Of a stretch of 64,000 bases of DNA, positions 22,619 through 35,700 are shown piece after piece (the stretch's first letter is position 1; the number at the start of each line of letters is the position of its first letter). Source of the DNA: Anadara kagoshimensis (lineage: Eukaryota; Mollusca; Bivalvia; Arcoida; Arcidae). The stretch covers positions 58,081,908-58,145,907 of the forward strand of contig CM037875.1 of assembly GCA_021292105.1 (NCBI GenBank), written 5' to 3'. Position numbers and translations under genes: made by a program. The notes under the pieces were generated by a model that was given only the letters and a program-made list of their open reading frames with translations, ran no database searches and was not told the origin of the DNA.

Positions 22619-23339
22619 AAATGATCCTCTTGACAAAAGCATGGTCAAGTTCCTGTATGACCATGTTGGGTCAATATATAGGTCAAGAGGCCAAATAATT
22701 TGAAATCCTTGTTAACATTGTAAAAGTGACAATCTTCAAACATGCACAAAATTATCCTTCTGCCAAAGTCGGTAATGTTGGGCCATTAAGTAGCTCACTA
22801 TTATCTGGAGGTCAGACTTTAGTCCAATTTTCTTTAAACTTACTCAAAATGATCATCTTTACAAAATCTAGATCAAATACCTATATGGTTATGTTGGACT
22901 AATATGTAGATCACTGGGTCAAATAATGGAAAATCCTTGTGAACACAATAGTTGTCATATTTTTTTATCCAGTCTTTGATAAAACTTGCCCAGAGTGATC
23001 CTCTTGACAAAAGTTAAGTCAGATTTCATATATTGGTCATGTTTGGTCAATATATAGGTCAATAGGTTAAATCATAGTAAAACCTTATTGACATCTTGAA
23101 TGTCATATATTTAGCATAATTTTCTTCAAACTTGTCGTCTAGAATGAACTTTTTCATAAAAATAAGGTCAAGTTCTTATATCAGTCAAATAAAGGTCACT
23201 AGACTAAAAAGTACAAACACCTTTATTAACATTCTAGAAGTCAAACAGATTGGCTTATCTTTAACATACTTGGCTAGAATTATTTGGCATTACATAGGCT
23301 AAATAAGCATATAGATCATGTTGGATCAATGCCTAAGGT

Positions 23340-23930
23340 TTTAAGCCTCATCCGAGGTTGCACCATGTCCTTGAACACCCAGGACAAACTTTGTTAACAA
23401 AGCTTTCTTGATGTTGCAATGATAATTGCAATGGTTGATTTAAACTAAAGTGCCATTTGAAGTTGTCATGTTCTTGAACACTCAGGAAAAACTTGGTTAC
23501 CCAAGTGATGCAATAATATTGACAATGGTTGATTTAAGTTGAAGTGTCAATTGAGGTCAAAATGTGAATGTCTTTGAACATTCAGGACAAACTTGTTTAA
23601 CCAATTGTTCTAAATCTATGTTATAATGATTTTGACAATGATTGCTCTCATCTGAAGTGGTCACTTAAGTAGCCATGTGCTTGAAAACTAAGGACAAACT
23701 TGATTACCTAGTGTTGTCTCTCCATGTTTCTTGATCTTGACAATGAATGATTCCATTTGAAGACATTACTTGAGGTTGCTATGTTTTTGAACACAGAGAA
23801 CACACTTGGTTACCCAATTTTTTTCAATGTACATGTATCAATGATCTTGACAATCATTTTATTTGATGTGAAGTGTCACTTGAGGTTGCCATGTCCTTGA
23901 ATGCCAAAGGAAAACTTTGTTACTATAACT
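23340..23930. repeat. Degenerate tandem array, about 105-bp unit, six copies
   Basis: The phrase GTCCTTGAACACCCAGGACAAACTT and variants start at 23368, 23470, 23569, 23677, 23785 and 23892. Each is followed by a GACAATGGTTGATTTAAGTT-like block. Confidence 0.7.
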
Positions 23931-26268
23931 TAACAATAACTGACAATTTTATAAGTAAATTCGGTAGTCTCTCAATTATCAATCACAAGGTGAAATTAAA
24001 AATAAACAAGTGTAACTGTACAATATAACAAATTTATTGTTACCAATGATTATTACTATCAAATTAATTATCAATTCAAATATTTCAAAAGTAAAAGATG
24101 TATAATTAATGTATTTTGTCATATATTAGAATTAACCATACTCACCAGTTATGGACGGAATGTTTATATTCAAAGAGTATATCATGTCAATAATTTATGA
24201 TTAAATCAGATGTGACAGATTTCTTTAAACTTTTTTGCTGCCATGAAAGCATAAAGACATAATTTGTAAGGTGTTTATAAGAATGAATCAAGTTGTGTGA
24301 ATTATCAATAGTATACAATAAAAACCCTAGGCCACCTCAACAACAACAGAATGCCACAACAACTATCTATGTTAATAAACTTTCAAAAAAAGAAACTTGT
24401 GTTATTACTTCTTGTAAAACCAACTTTAAAATTCATGAGTTTCATGACATCAATAATTACACCTAAGAAAAAAAATCATTTTTATGTGACCAAAATATAA
24501 CTTTTTTGTCTTTTCTTTTATTTGACATTTTTTCTCTGTCTTGGCCTGTAACAATGCCATAAAGCTAGTAAGAACATCCCCTAAAAAGAGCATTAAAGTA
24601 TGTTATTTATGTCATGTCATTTATAAATTATATATAACTTAATTTCAAATGTGATAAACAATGCATAAACATCATTTAATTAAAGCTTAGGAACTAAATT
24701 CATAAATAGTTCCATCAAATCGTTTCTTGTGTCTTTGATTTTCCTACTGACATTCAAATCTATAATCTTTAAAACTAATATTTAGCACCAAATAAAATGC
24801 AATAAATGAGATGTTAAAATAAAATTGTGTTTCTCAAAAAACTAATTCTGATAACAAGTATAAAATCTAAGTACTTTGAGTACTGATAGTCACGTTTGTC
24901 ATACTGATAAAACACAGCAAAAATGTGGAAAAAACTGTTACAACTGCAGAAAAATTACCATAATAAATATCACCATGACAACAAATCACATGATTTTATA
25001 AATCTAGCAAATTTCACTTTCTATAGAGTTTTTACATGTGATAACTAAAATAAATACTAAGTACATTTACTATAAATAAATACCGTACTACTATCACAAT
25101 GAACTGTCATTTGAGTGTCAAAAATATTCTGATTCTTTATTTTCTTTATGATCCTTGCATACATTATCTGTACATGTATAAAGTACTGTCACTGTATCAA
25201 CACCCATTCCTCTCAAAACAGTATACTAGAAAAAAAAACACCCATACCCACACAACACACTTCCTTGTTGGGTATATGACAAAAGAAAATGTTTCAATGT
25301 TTAAACAAGTTCACTCTTTCAATACGGAATTTAACCTTTTTACAATTGATTAAGCTTTAAGACAATTTTGAAAGGATGAAGTGAAAAAGAGATCTAATAT
25401 ATAGCAGTCATTGTATTACCACTGTATTACCAAATATACCAGATGTCTGTCCTTGTTATTGTAGGTTTTGCTGCTCACCAGACCAGTGATTAGCCTACTT
25501 TCAGTGACGAGAAGCAACTGAGAAAGAGTACAATACAATCACTTAGTAGCTGGGTATAGCTCAAATAACTGTGAAATTAAAAGGCTTGATCAAAGACATA
25601 CTGTGGCTTACCAGTAAATGCATTTCATATATCACAACATCGAGTAATTACTATTAAAGACATGCAAGATATTTATTTCTAGTTACTTTATATGCCTATA
25701 CAGTTCTGAAGTATTTGGATTCTTTCCTGTTTTGTGAAGGTAATGACAAAGCATGTAACTAATGACTAAAGAAAGGTATCTGTGGAAGTGTGTGATTTAA
25801 AGTTTCTTTCATTTTACAGTTCGGCCATACAAGATTTCCATATTGTGTAAAACAAATCTAGATGTAAAAGGGGGATAACTCATTAAATATTTAAACAGTG
25901 GAATGCTTTAATAAATATGCATGCCTTCTGGAAACAAAGACATCAAATTTAGTTTAAATTCACCTAAAACTATAAAAAAAGTTAAGGTCACAAACTAAAT
26001 GTTAACAGGCAGACAGGAAGACAACATACCAGTAATACACTTTGCTTTTCAAAAAGTGGGCGTATAAAAACGTTGTTTCAAATTTAAGATAAGAGCTCAT
26101 ATATCCTATTACGTCTGTTTCTAAATCCAAAATCTATGCTGATTGGTTTAGACTACATGACTTAATCCTTCAGACCAGGAAACAGTTTACACTTCCTTGT
26201 GAGATAACAGCAACAGGATATAAACAAGATCAATGATATAATTTAAATAGATAAGTTATACAGTAGTA

Positions 26269-26450
26269 CAGTCAAACAACATTGACCTGTCTGCTTGACC
26301 TTTTGTTAAGAATGTTTATATGGAAGGATCCACCCAATATATGGGTAGTGTTGAGATTGGCAGGATACATACACAACTACATAATGTAAATGAAATCAAT
26401 ACTTGTGTTCCCTATACATAAATGCACTGGTCCAAAAATTAAATTAAATA
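26269..26450. repeat. Dispersed repeat, partner of 4083-4285
   Basis: Opens AACATTGACCTGTCTGCTTG and contains GGATCCACCCAATATATGGG, then a diverged half. See the entry at 4083. Confidence 0.6.
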
Positions 26451-27317
26451 ACACTCAATCTAAGAAAGAATCTAAAATACAATTTGGTACATTTTTAAGT
26501 TGAATTAACAGCTAGGTGAAAGAGTTTTACAGGAATTGGTAAAACTGGAGACATAAAAGTTACAGCTTCTATGTAAGAATTGCTTTAAATCAATAGATCT
26601 CTAAGGAAAATTCTTACACAGGTATACATGACAAAGAAATGAAAGTTTTCCATAATTAATGCTGATAATTAACATATAAATACTGCGGTGAATATGATAT
26701 AAATTCTACATGAAGTGGAAATATGCATAAAAATGTCTACAGATCTCTGACAATCTATACCTAATGTTAATGTTAATAAAACTATTTTGTTCTAGATATT
26801 TGTAGTTAAATACTGGATTGCAAACTATCATTGTACATATAAACATTTATGAACATAACATACTATAGTCAATATTTTCATCATATACTCAACTTCAGGA
26901 AAAGCATCATGAAACTTTCAGATTCAACATGGATGATATCAATATGATGACAACCAAAAAAAAATATGAAATGAAAAATATCAAACTAAAATGAGGTACT
27001 AATATAAAATATCTTCAATAAAACCTCTAGCATTATTATTGTTTTATTTACTTTATTTGGCACTGTCTACTTCTACAATAAGAATTTACTGATGATGAAA
27101 TAATGTTAAATAAATGCAAAATATTTCCAAATTTGTGACAATTCAGTATTTCACAATAATGTTCAGAAAAATCCTTTGATACATGCAGGTACATGTACTG
27201 ACTTGATTGATCAATTATAGAGTTAAGTTTTAAACAATTGCCATGGAGATATGCAGCAATTAAAAATATTATGCACGTTTGATAAAGCTTGATAAAATGA
27301 TGTGTATGGTGATCTAA

Positions 27318-27865
27318 CTCACAATCATATGTACAAACTCACATTGAAATGTATTAACTCACATCTGGTGTATTACCATACAATTTAACATACTAACACA
27401 CACTTTAATGCATTTACTCACAATTGGATATATTGACTCATAATTTGGAATTTTAACTAACATTTTCACATAACTCACAATCTGAAGAACTAACTCACAA
27501 TCTGAGACACTAACTCACAATTTGACAGTCTAGCTCACAATCTGATGTTGTAATAACTCACAATCTGAGATACTAACTCACTCTGAGGTACTAACTCACA
27601 ATTTGACAGTCTAACTCACAATTTGATATTTAAACTCACAATCTGATATAATAATTCACAATCTGAGACACTAACCCACAATTTGATATATTAACTCACA
27701 ATCTGAAGTATTAACTCACAATCTGATGTATTACTTAACTCACATTGTTATGTATTAACTCACAATATCACACACTAACTCAAAATTTTACAGAACTCAC
27801 AATCTTTTGTACTAACTCACAATCTGATGTACTATCTCAGGATATGTTGCATTGACTCACAATGT
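27318..27865. repeat. About 20-bp degenerate satellite, about 25 copies
   Basis: Units of the form TAACTCACAATCTGATGTAC with variable last third (ACACT, ATATT, AAGTA). Unit length varies from 17 to 25 bp. It lies about 2 kb downstream of the HEAT-like gene stop. Confidence 0.85.
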
Positions 27866-28451
27866 GACATATTATCCACTGAGTTCCAAAGCTGTTCATA
27901 CAATGATATATTTGATGAATCATCCATTAAACTGTTTTTGTAGAGACAAGACAAGCAGATTAGAAAACATACTACACACTCTTACAATTGTACATTAATC
28001 TTTGGTACTTGCATATTTGTTCTACCTGACAACAGATGACTGAACAGTTGAAAACTTTAAAATCGCAACAAGAATCAAATTATAAAGATCTTACATCAAT
28101 TCTAAATCTAAAGTAAAATGGGCTCGGAAAAATCAAAAGAATGGCAAAATTTTTGCATGGTTAATAGATACACTTGTAACATATGATGGGAATTTTCTAC
28201 TTTCAATGACACTTTTACTTCACTTATCATACTCTCATTATATAAATTAATAAATAAATATATTTTAATTATTTACAAAACATTGTATAATTATCACATT
28301 TAAGCACTGACTAAATAAAACAAAATCAACAAAATAAATCAACTTCTGAACAGTTGATAAATACAGTGATATGTATATTGTACTTTATCTGAAAAAAATG
28401 GAGTACAGAAAATTCAGAATATCTATACCAAAATATATATCACATAAACAC

Positions 28452-28830
28452 ACCTGGCCCCAGTTGCTTGAAGCTTGATTACCAGTAGTTTAATCAAAGG
28501 CATTTGAATTTTTAAACATGCATCATGTACAATATTTGCCCATAAACAATCAACTCCCATGTGTTGGTCAAAAATGGGGTTGATTGTTTATGAGGAAATG
28601 TTTATTGTACATATTGTGGTTTAATCAACTGATTTGTGTCATACTCTCAAATATTTTGTAAATTTTTTGTTCAAAAGATAACAATTGATCAGTATTTTAT
28701 CAAATATAAAGTACTATGTTTAAAATTATCTATCAGTATTCAATTACACTCTGGTAATTTCAAATGGTGTTTTGAATTTGTGTTAAACAATTACTAGACT
28801 AACAAAGCTTTGAACAACTGGGACCTGGTA
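28452..28830. mobile_element. MITE with internal foldback
   Basis: Outer ends GGCCCCAGTTGCTTGAAGCT and AGCTTTGAACAACTGGGACC are inverted. Inside, ATGTACAATATTTGCCCATA..CAATCAACTCC at 28526 pairs with GGTTGATTGTTTATGAGG...TTGTACAT near 28615, giving a hairpin of about 35 bp. Same end type as 7099-7336. Confidence 0.65.
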
Positions 28831-29774
28831 AATATAAGGTTTTAATCATTTAATCATCTTGGTCCAAGAATAAATTTATATTCAATTGTTGAAATACGTG
28901 CACTTTTTTATTTTACATAAATGTAATTTTTTAACACTTACATGTATAAACCTCTTACACTTGACTCTTTATAAGACCATTATATAACCTTGCTTAATTT
29001 GTGATCTTTTGCTCGAAACGTTTGAAGAGAAACGCTTTTTAAAACATTAAGACTATATCAATAGTAAAACTATGGGGTTTAAACATTTTTCAAATGGTCT
29101 TAAGCTAAGGTTTTTTTTTCTTCCAAAAATCCAAAAAGACTACAAACCTATTTACCAATATCTTTAAAGGGTATTGGTAAAAAAGGTATTTGTCTGACAT
29201 ATCATAAAGGTAAAACCAGATTTGCTGTATCAATAATTTGTGAGAAATTATTTGTATGTGACTGGCAATAAGATTTGACACACCTCTAGCATCATCATAC
29301 ATAATTTTTATCTTATCATTTTAAACATCATACCACTTTCATTTTCTCTAGACTGATACAGAATGCATCAAAAATTTGCTGTCAATTTTAAATGTCTGTG
29401 GGAAGAAAAAAATATGCATACTAGCTATTTTATCATGACTGATAATGAAAACTTGCCTGAAAACTGGCAAGTAAATGCTTTAAAATAAATATATGTAAAT
29501 GTATATATATGTAGTATTCTATCAATCATATTAAACAATGTACCACAGAAAATATATTGTGGTAACAAATTTGGTCCAATTAAATAAATACTGACCATAC
29601 AATATCACAGAAACTTAACAAGAGACATGTAGAATAAAGTAACATGGAATATGATAATAAAAATACAAAAATCAACATAATAACTTATTTTCTTGGTACA
29701 AAATATTATTTTCAGTACAATGTACTATTAAAATGTCTGTCAATATTTAATCTTATATATATTTTTATATAAAA

Positions 29775-32700
29775 CTATGCATCTAGCATTTCGTTGATTA
29801 AACGGGACTCCCTATCTTCTAACTTCTGTAACTCCCTGGTAAAAATATCTGATGAACCTGAACAGATAAAGATAAAACACAAATTAATAACTTCATTGAA
29901 TCAACCGATTCAACATTATCTCACAAAAGGTAAATAAAGAAGAAATTGCCAGTTTCTTTTCATTGTATTGATCTTCATTTGATTCAAGATTCTTTTAACA
30001 ATTATTTTTTCCAGTTAATTAAGGTAAAAAAAAACTGACTTGTCAGACAGTGAAACATAAAAGAATGCTTAGTCAGACTCATACAATAACAGATACTGAG
30101 TAATGCAAAATCACAATAGCATTTTGTCAGAAAAATTTTAAATTGCTTAATTAAAAAGAAAATCTCGCACAGTTTCAAGTTGTTTTTGATGAAAAACAAC
30201 ACAAAAGCAATTAAAAAACAGACAAAAACTCAAAACTCAAAAGTTTTATTCTTAGGTATAGTAAAAACAAGATACAAACCTATATTACAAATTTTCTTTA
30301 ACTTCCGTAGAAATTCTGTAAATGCATTTGTCAATGCCGAGTGTCCCTGAAATGATAACGGACAATTCATATATTACATGTATGTAGGGATGGGTATTAT
30401 CAAAATTTTTGTAACACGATATATTATGATACGCAGATGCTGTATCGCGATACGTATTATAATATATTATTTCAAAACTGAGGAAGGCAAAGAGCCTTTT
30501 ACAATGTTGAATTCGCCGCTGTCGGCCATGTTGTTAATAACACATTGTTATGGAACGAGTTTCGTATTTGGCTGTTTCGTATCTGGTTGATAGCTTTACC
30601 TATAGTATGATGTAATAATTATATAAATTCCAGTCAGTTGACAAATCGGACGCCTCTACGGCAGTTTGTGCGTTCATTTAAGCTTTAAATAGATAGGTTA
30701 CCTGACTTTTAAAAAATTCCGGTATTACTGGATCGGATCTGTCATATCGCGATACGTATGTATTATGAAACTGTATTGTGATATACCGGTATACCGATAA
30801 TACCGCGCACCACTACATGTATGTATACATAAAACCATTACTTCATGAATTAATATTGGTAAAAAGTCATTTTGATTCCTGTGTATGTAATTATGAAAAT
30901 GGGTTGAATTATATCAAGTTTGAATATCAATATGTGTTATTAAACACATAAAATGATTTAACATTTACAAGTGAATTATGTTAAAAAACAAAATGCTCAA
31001 ATGTATGGCATGAACCTCAGTAAGAAAAGATGGTATGAGAAAATACACAAGGATTTTCTAAAACAAACCTCGTCTTCTTCATCCCAGCTATCCCAGTCTG
31101 AGGTCCCATCATCCTCCTCGTCATCTTCCTCACCTTCATCTTTATCACTAAGTACAGGTGATTTAGTCCTAAGTCCCTCACTATGCTGACTTAGAGAACT
31201 CAATCTACCTGACGGCAAACTTCCACTGTTATTACTTAAATTTAATGTCATACTCTCTGGAAACTTTCCTGGACTTCCTGATAAAATATAGAGTAAGTGT
31301 TCTAAGGAAAGGCCATTACTCTTTTTTTATTAGAACTACCCATTACTCTTTTTTATTTGAACTACCTATCAACTTTGTCATGCAGTTTTATTTCCTATTG
31401 ACAATTTCAGGTCCTTTGCAAAAGATGGAGTTTAATCAATCAACTGTTAATAAGATACAAGTATGATGCAGAAGCAAGTGCTTCATCAATTTTCAACTTT
31501 AAGAAAGTTGCAGAGAAAACTTATTGCTCACTTACTTAATTACTATTCTGTGTAAAATGTAGCCGTGATCTTCGGAAATTCAGCAACACTTCACTTTATC
31601 AGTGATATGATCCAAGTAAAATTAAGTTGCATTTATATTTACACCCAATGTTAAAACAAAGACTGAACTGTGATAATTACAAACTGTACAAAATATTCAA
31701 CATTGAGCTGAGCTGTACTTTTATTTCATTCAGAACAGATTGTATTACCTATGATTTCATGTTCATCGTGATCCCAATCTGGTACATTATCTGGACTACT
31801 TGATATTGGTATATCGTTTGATAACAGTGTCAAATCATCATCAGGTCGTGGTGAATGTTCTATATTGAAGTATATACCCTGTAAATAAATCACCAGATAA
31901 TACAGAACTTGTATAAACTAAACGCCTAATCACCTGAAGACTGAAATATTATGTTCTGAAATTGGACATCAATTATAAAAAGAACATATTTATGAAATTG
32001 CAAAAATCAAATATATGTTAGATAAAAGTAGACACTATCCAATGGTAAGTTTGGCAATTAGGTTTAGAGCTGTAAGAACTGCATATCTGGATTGTCATTG
32101 GAAAGCTATGAAGGAATACACATCATTTGCATGTTGTGTTAAAGATGTTTGCTGTACAAATGAATTACACCTACCTCAGTGACTGGAAAATATGTCGATG
32201 ATAATTAATTACCTGGTATGCCAAAAGGTTGTTAAATCTGTATGTTATTTATATATTTATATATATATATATATATACCTCATTAACTCTGGAACATATG
32301 GCATTTAAAATCATCCGTAAATGTTTAACTGGATTTATAGCTTTACATAACACAAGGTATATATCTAAAACTTTCTGTACTAAATGTAGTTCTGAACTCT
32401 GAAAAGAAAAAAATCAATATGACAATTACAGCAGTGATTAATTCATATTAAAGATACTCTATCAAAATAAGAAAAAGAAGTGCCGAAGAAGAAACAAATC
32501 AATTTCATCCATAAGTATTTGAACGACTGGAAAATTATTAAGTTTCTTTCTATTGTTATTCAAAAGCCAAAAACTGAAAATCTTAATGAATATAAAGGCA
32601 GATGGGATATGCTGTTAATGTTAGAGATGTATGTTACACAAAGTAACATGAATGCTTAGAACCAGTCAATAGATAGACATCTAACAAATCATACATGTAT

Positions 32701-35700
32701 ACAGCTGTCATGACTTTAGATTGAGGAAAATATTGCCAATAAATACACCTGTCTCAATGAAAAAAGTCACCAACATTGATGGTTAGTTTTACTTGTCTTG
32801 CCATGTGTAGTCAGACTGTTGTTTATATTTAACCATGCAGGCTTGTTTGCTGACCTAAAAAGAGTTGTCAGTAGACAAAGTAAATCCCAAGACACCCAAT
32901 TTGACAATAATAGGTCTTAAGAAAATATGCACCAAAAATATTAATGTTGTATGTAAGGGTCAGACAGTTAGATATGACATCAGGGTGACAGCAATGGCAC
33001 TCAAGACTTTTGCTCTATGAGCTGAAAATGAAGATGAAAAATTAATAATGGACCAATATAGTAACAAATTGGTTTTAATTTTCACATAAATGTAAAATAT
33101 TAAATAATGTATTATGATTTTCCATTTGTATTCAAATACATTTCATACCTTCATTGTGATAATTGCTGCTAGTTCCTTTAATGTAAGATGGATACATTTC
33201 AGACAACACTGTTTTTTCCTCTGGAGGGTCACTACATGTGTACTCTACAACTTTGTTACTTAAACAGCTTAAACTATAATGATAGAAAATATATATATAA
33301 TTATAATACATGTAATTAAATATTTCAGAATTTTAGAAATTGTACATAAAACTTGGTAATTTACACTAGTAATGTCAATAAATACATGTGTATATTATGT
33401 CCCATAACAACTCTACTCACAAGGAGAAAACAGATATGTATATGAACGGAACCACATTGTACTAAGACATATAAAGAAATGACTCTTTGAGTTTGAGCTT
33501 CAAACATACATTTCTATAAAGAAAACATACAACTTCTAACACATACTGTGAATACATGTGAACTTTGGTGATAGGTTCCAACTTAAATTAAACAAGAGGC
33601 CCATGGGCCTGATACGCTCACCTGACAACTAATGGCTAGCTGATAGATTTAAAGAAAACATAAATACTAAACCCCAATGACTTTTTTCTTTAAATCATGA
33701 TAACTGTTGTATCAATACCTACAACATTCTAATATAAATGCCTATACAAAAAGTTAATAGTTTTCAAGATAGTTAACCATTTCAGTATTGTTTCACATCT
33801 GTGACCTTGACCTTTGAACTCATGACCTTTTTCTATACATCAATATGATCGTTGTATCAATACCTACAACATTCTAATATACATGCCTATACAAAAAGTT
33901 TATAGTTTTCGAGATAATTAACCATTTCGGTATTGTTTCGCATATGTGACCTTGACCTTTGAACCCATGACCTTTTTCTATACATCAAAATGATCGTTGT
34001 ATCAATACTTACAACACTCTAATATACATGCCTATACAAAAAGTTTATAGTTTTTGAGATAATTAACCATTTGGGTATTGTTTTGCATCTGGGACCTTGA
34101 CCTTTGAACCCATGACCTTTTTCTATACATTAAAATCATTGTTGTATCAATACCTACAACATTCTAATATACATGCCTATACAAAAAGTTTATAGTTTTC
34201 GAGATAATTAACCATTTTGGTATTGTTTCACATCTGTGACCTTGACCTTTGAACCCATGACCTTTTTCTATACATCAAAATGATCATTGTATCAATACCT
34301 ACAACATTCTAATATACATGCCTATACAAAATGTTAATAGTTTTCGAGATAATTAACCATTTCTGTATTGTTTCGCATCTGTGACCTTGACCTTTGAACC
34401 CATGACCTTTTTCTATACATCAAAATGATCGTTGTATCAATACCTACAACATTCTAATATACATGCCTATACAAAAAGTTTATAGTTTTCGAGATAATTA
34501 ACCATTTTGGTATTGTTTCGCATCTGTGACCTTGACCTTTGAACCCATGACCTTTTTCTGTACATCAAAATGATCGTTGTATCAATACCTACAACATTCT
34601 AATATACATGCCTATACAAAATGTTTATAGTTTTCGAGATAATTAACCATTTGGGTATTGTTTCGCATCTGTGACCTTGACCTTTAAACCCATGACCTTT
34701 TTCTATACATCAAAATGATCGTTGTATCAATACCTACAACATTCTAATATACATGCCTATACAAAAAGTTTATAGTTTTCAAGATAATTAACCATTTCGG
34801 TATTGTTTCACATCTGTGACCTTGACCTTTGAACCCATGACCTTTTTCTATACATCAAAATGATCGTTGTATCAATACCTACAACATTCTAATATACATG
34901 CCTATACAAAAAGTTTACAGTTTTCAAGATAATTAACCATTTCGGTATTGTTTCACATCTGTGACCTTGACCTTTGAACCCATGACCTTTTTCTATACAT
35001 CAAAATGATCGTTGTATCAATACCTACAACATTCTAATATACATGCCTATACAAAAAGTTTATAGTTTTCGAGATAATAATTATAATCAGAGGTAAAAAA
35101 AATTAGGTCACGACCTTCACAATTGACCTTGACCTCAATTTGAAGATACTAACAAGAAGATGTCAAAACTGAAAACCCCATGTCATTATCTGGTCAAATA
35201 GTCAAGTTATAACAATTTGAAGCTATTTTACGATTTTTTCAAAATTAAACGCAAAAACGCGTAACCTATTTTTTATCCGAATTTCACAAAATGAACAAAC
35301 TATAGGCTTAAGACCCTAGAGAAGCCAAATATCACATCAGATTTTTTCTCCAATCAGTACTTTCGGAGAAGAAGATTTTTTAAGATTTTTGCACCCCTAG
35401 GTCACCTTGACCTAGTTATGGTAGCCATGGCAACGCCACGAACAAATCTGAATTGCACCGGCCCATATATACTTCTGACAAAGTTTCATTAAAAACTGTC
35501 CAGTAGTTTCAGAGGAGAAGTCGAAAATAGGTGTTAACGACGCACACACGCACACACGCACACACGCACATACACACGCTGCGCTATGCCATAAGCTCAC
35601 ATGACCTTCGGTCAGGTGAGCTAATAAACAGAGAGCAATGTCATATGCATACATGGTGTACTTCAACATTCTACATAAATATGTCGACATTTATGTTTGA

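Larger units (their letters stand above)
20100..23330. repeat. Degenerate tandem array interrupted by the 145-bp array element
   Basis: Units with the phrase ATGATCCTCTTGACAAAAG..GGTCAAGTTC..TATATAGGTCAATAGGTCAAATAA recur near 20303, 22618, 22849, 22993 and 23139. Divergence is high. The element at 20447-22618 is inserted in the middle of this array. Confidence 0.55.
15805..29774. other. Gene-poor repeat-filled interval between N4BP1 and the HEAT-like gene
   Basis: About 14 kb without a supportable exon on either strand. The contents are listed separately: a TIR element at 16449-20053, degenerate arrays at 20100-24000, the 145-bp array element at 20447-22618, a dispersed repeat at 26269-26450 and a CTCACAATCTGA-type array at 27318-27865. 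The rest is unclassified AT-rich DNA. The N4BP1 promoter should lie just above 15804. Confidence 0.6.

Noticed and set aside
22406..22648. 80-aa minus frame, repeated at 35412-35690
   Set aside because: Same frame in both copies only because they are the same repeat element. It includes the CACACG microsatellite and has no domain.
30378..30590. 70-aa plus-strand frame
   Set aside because: Lies entirely inside the hAT-like MITE at 30385-30815 and has no transposase features.
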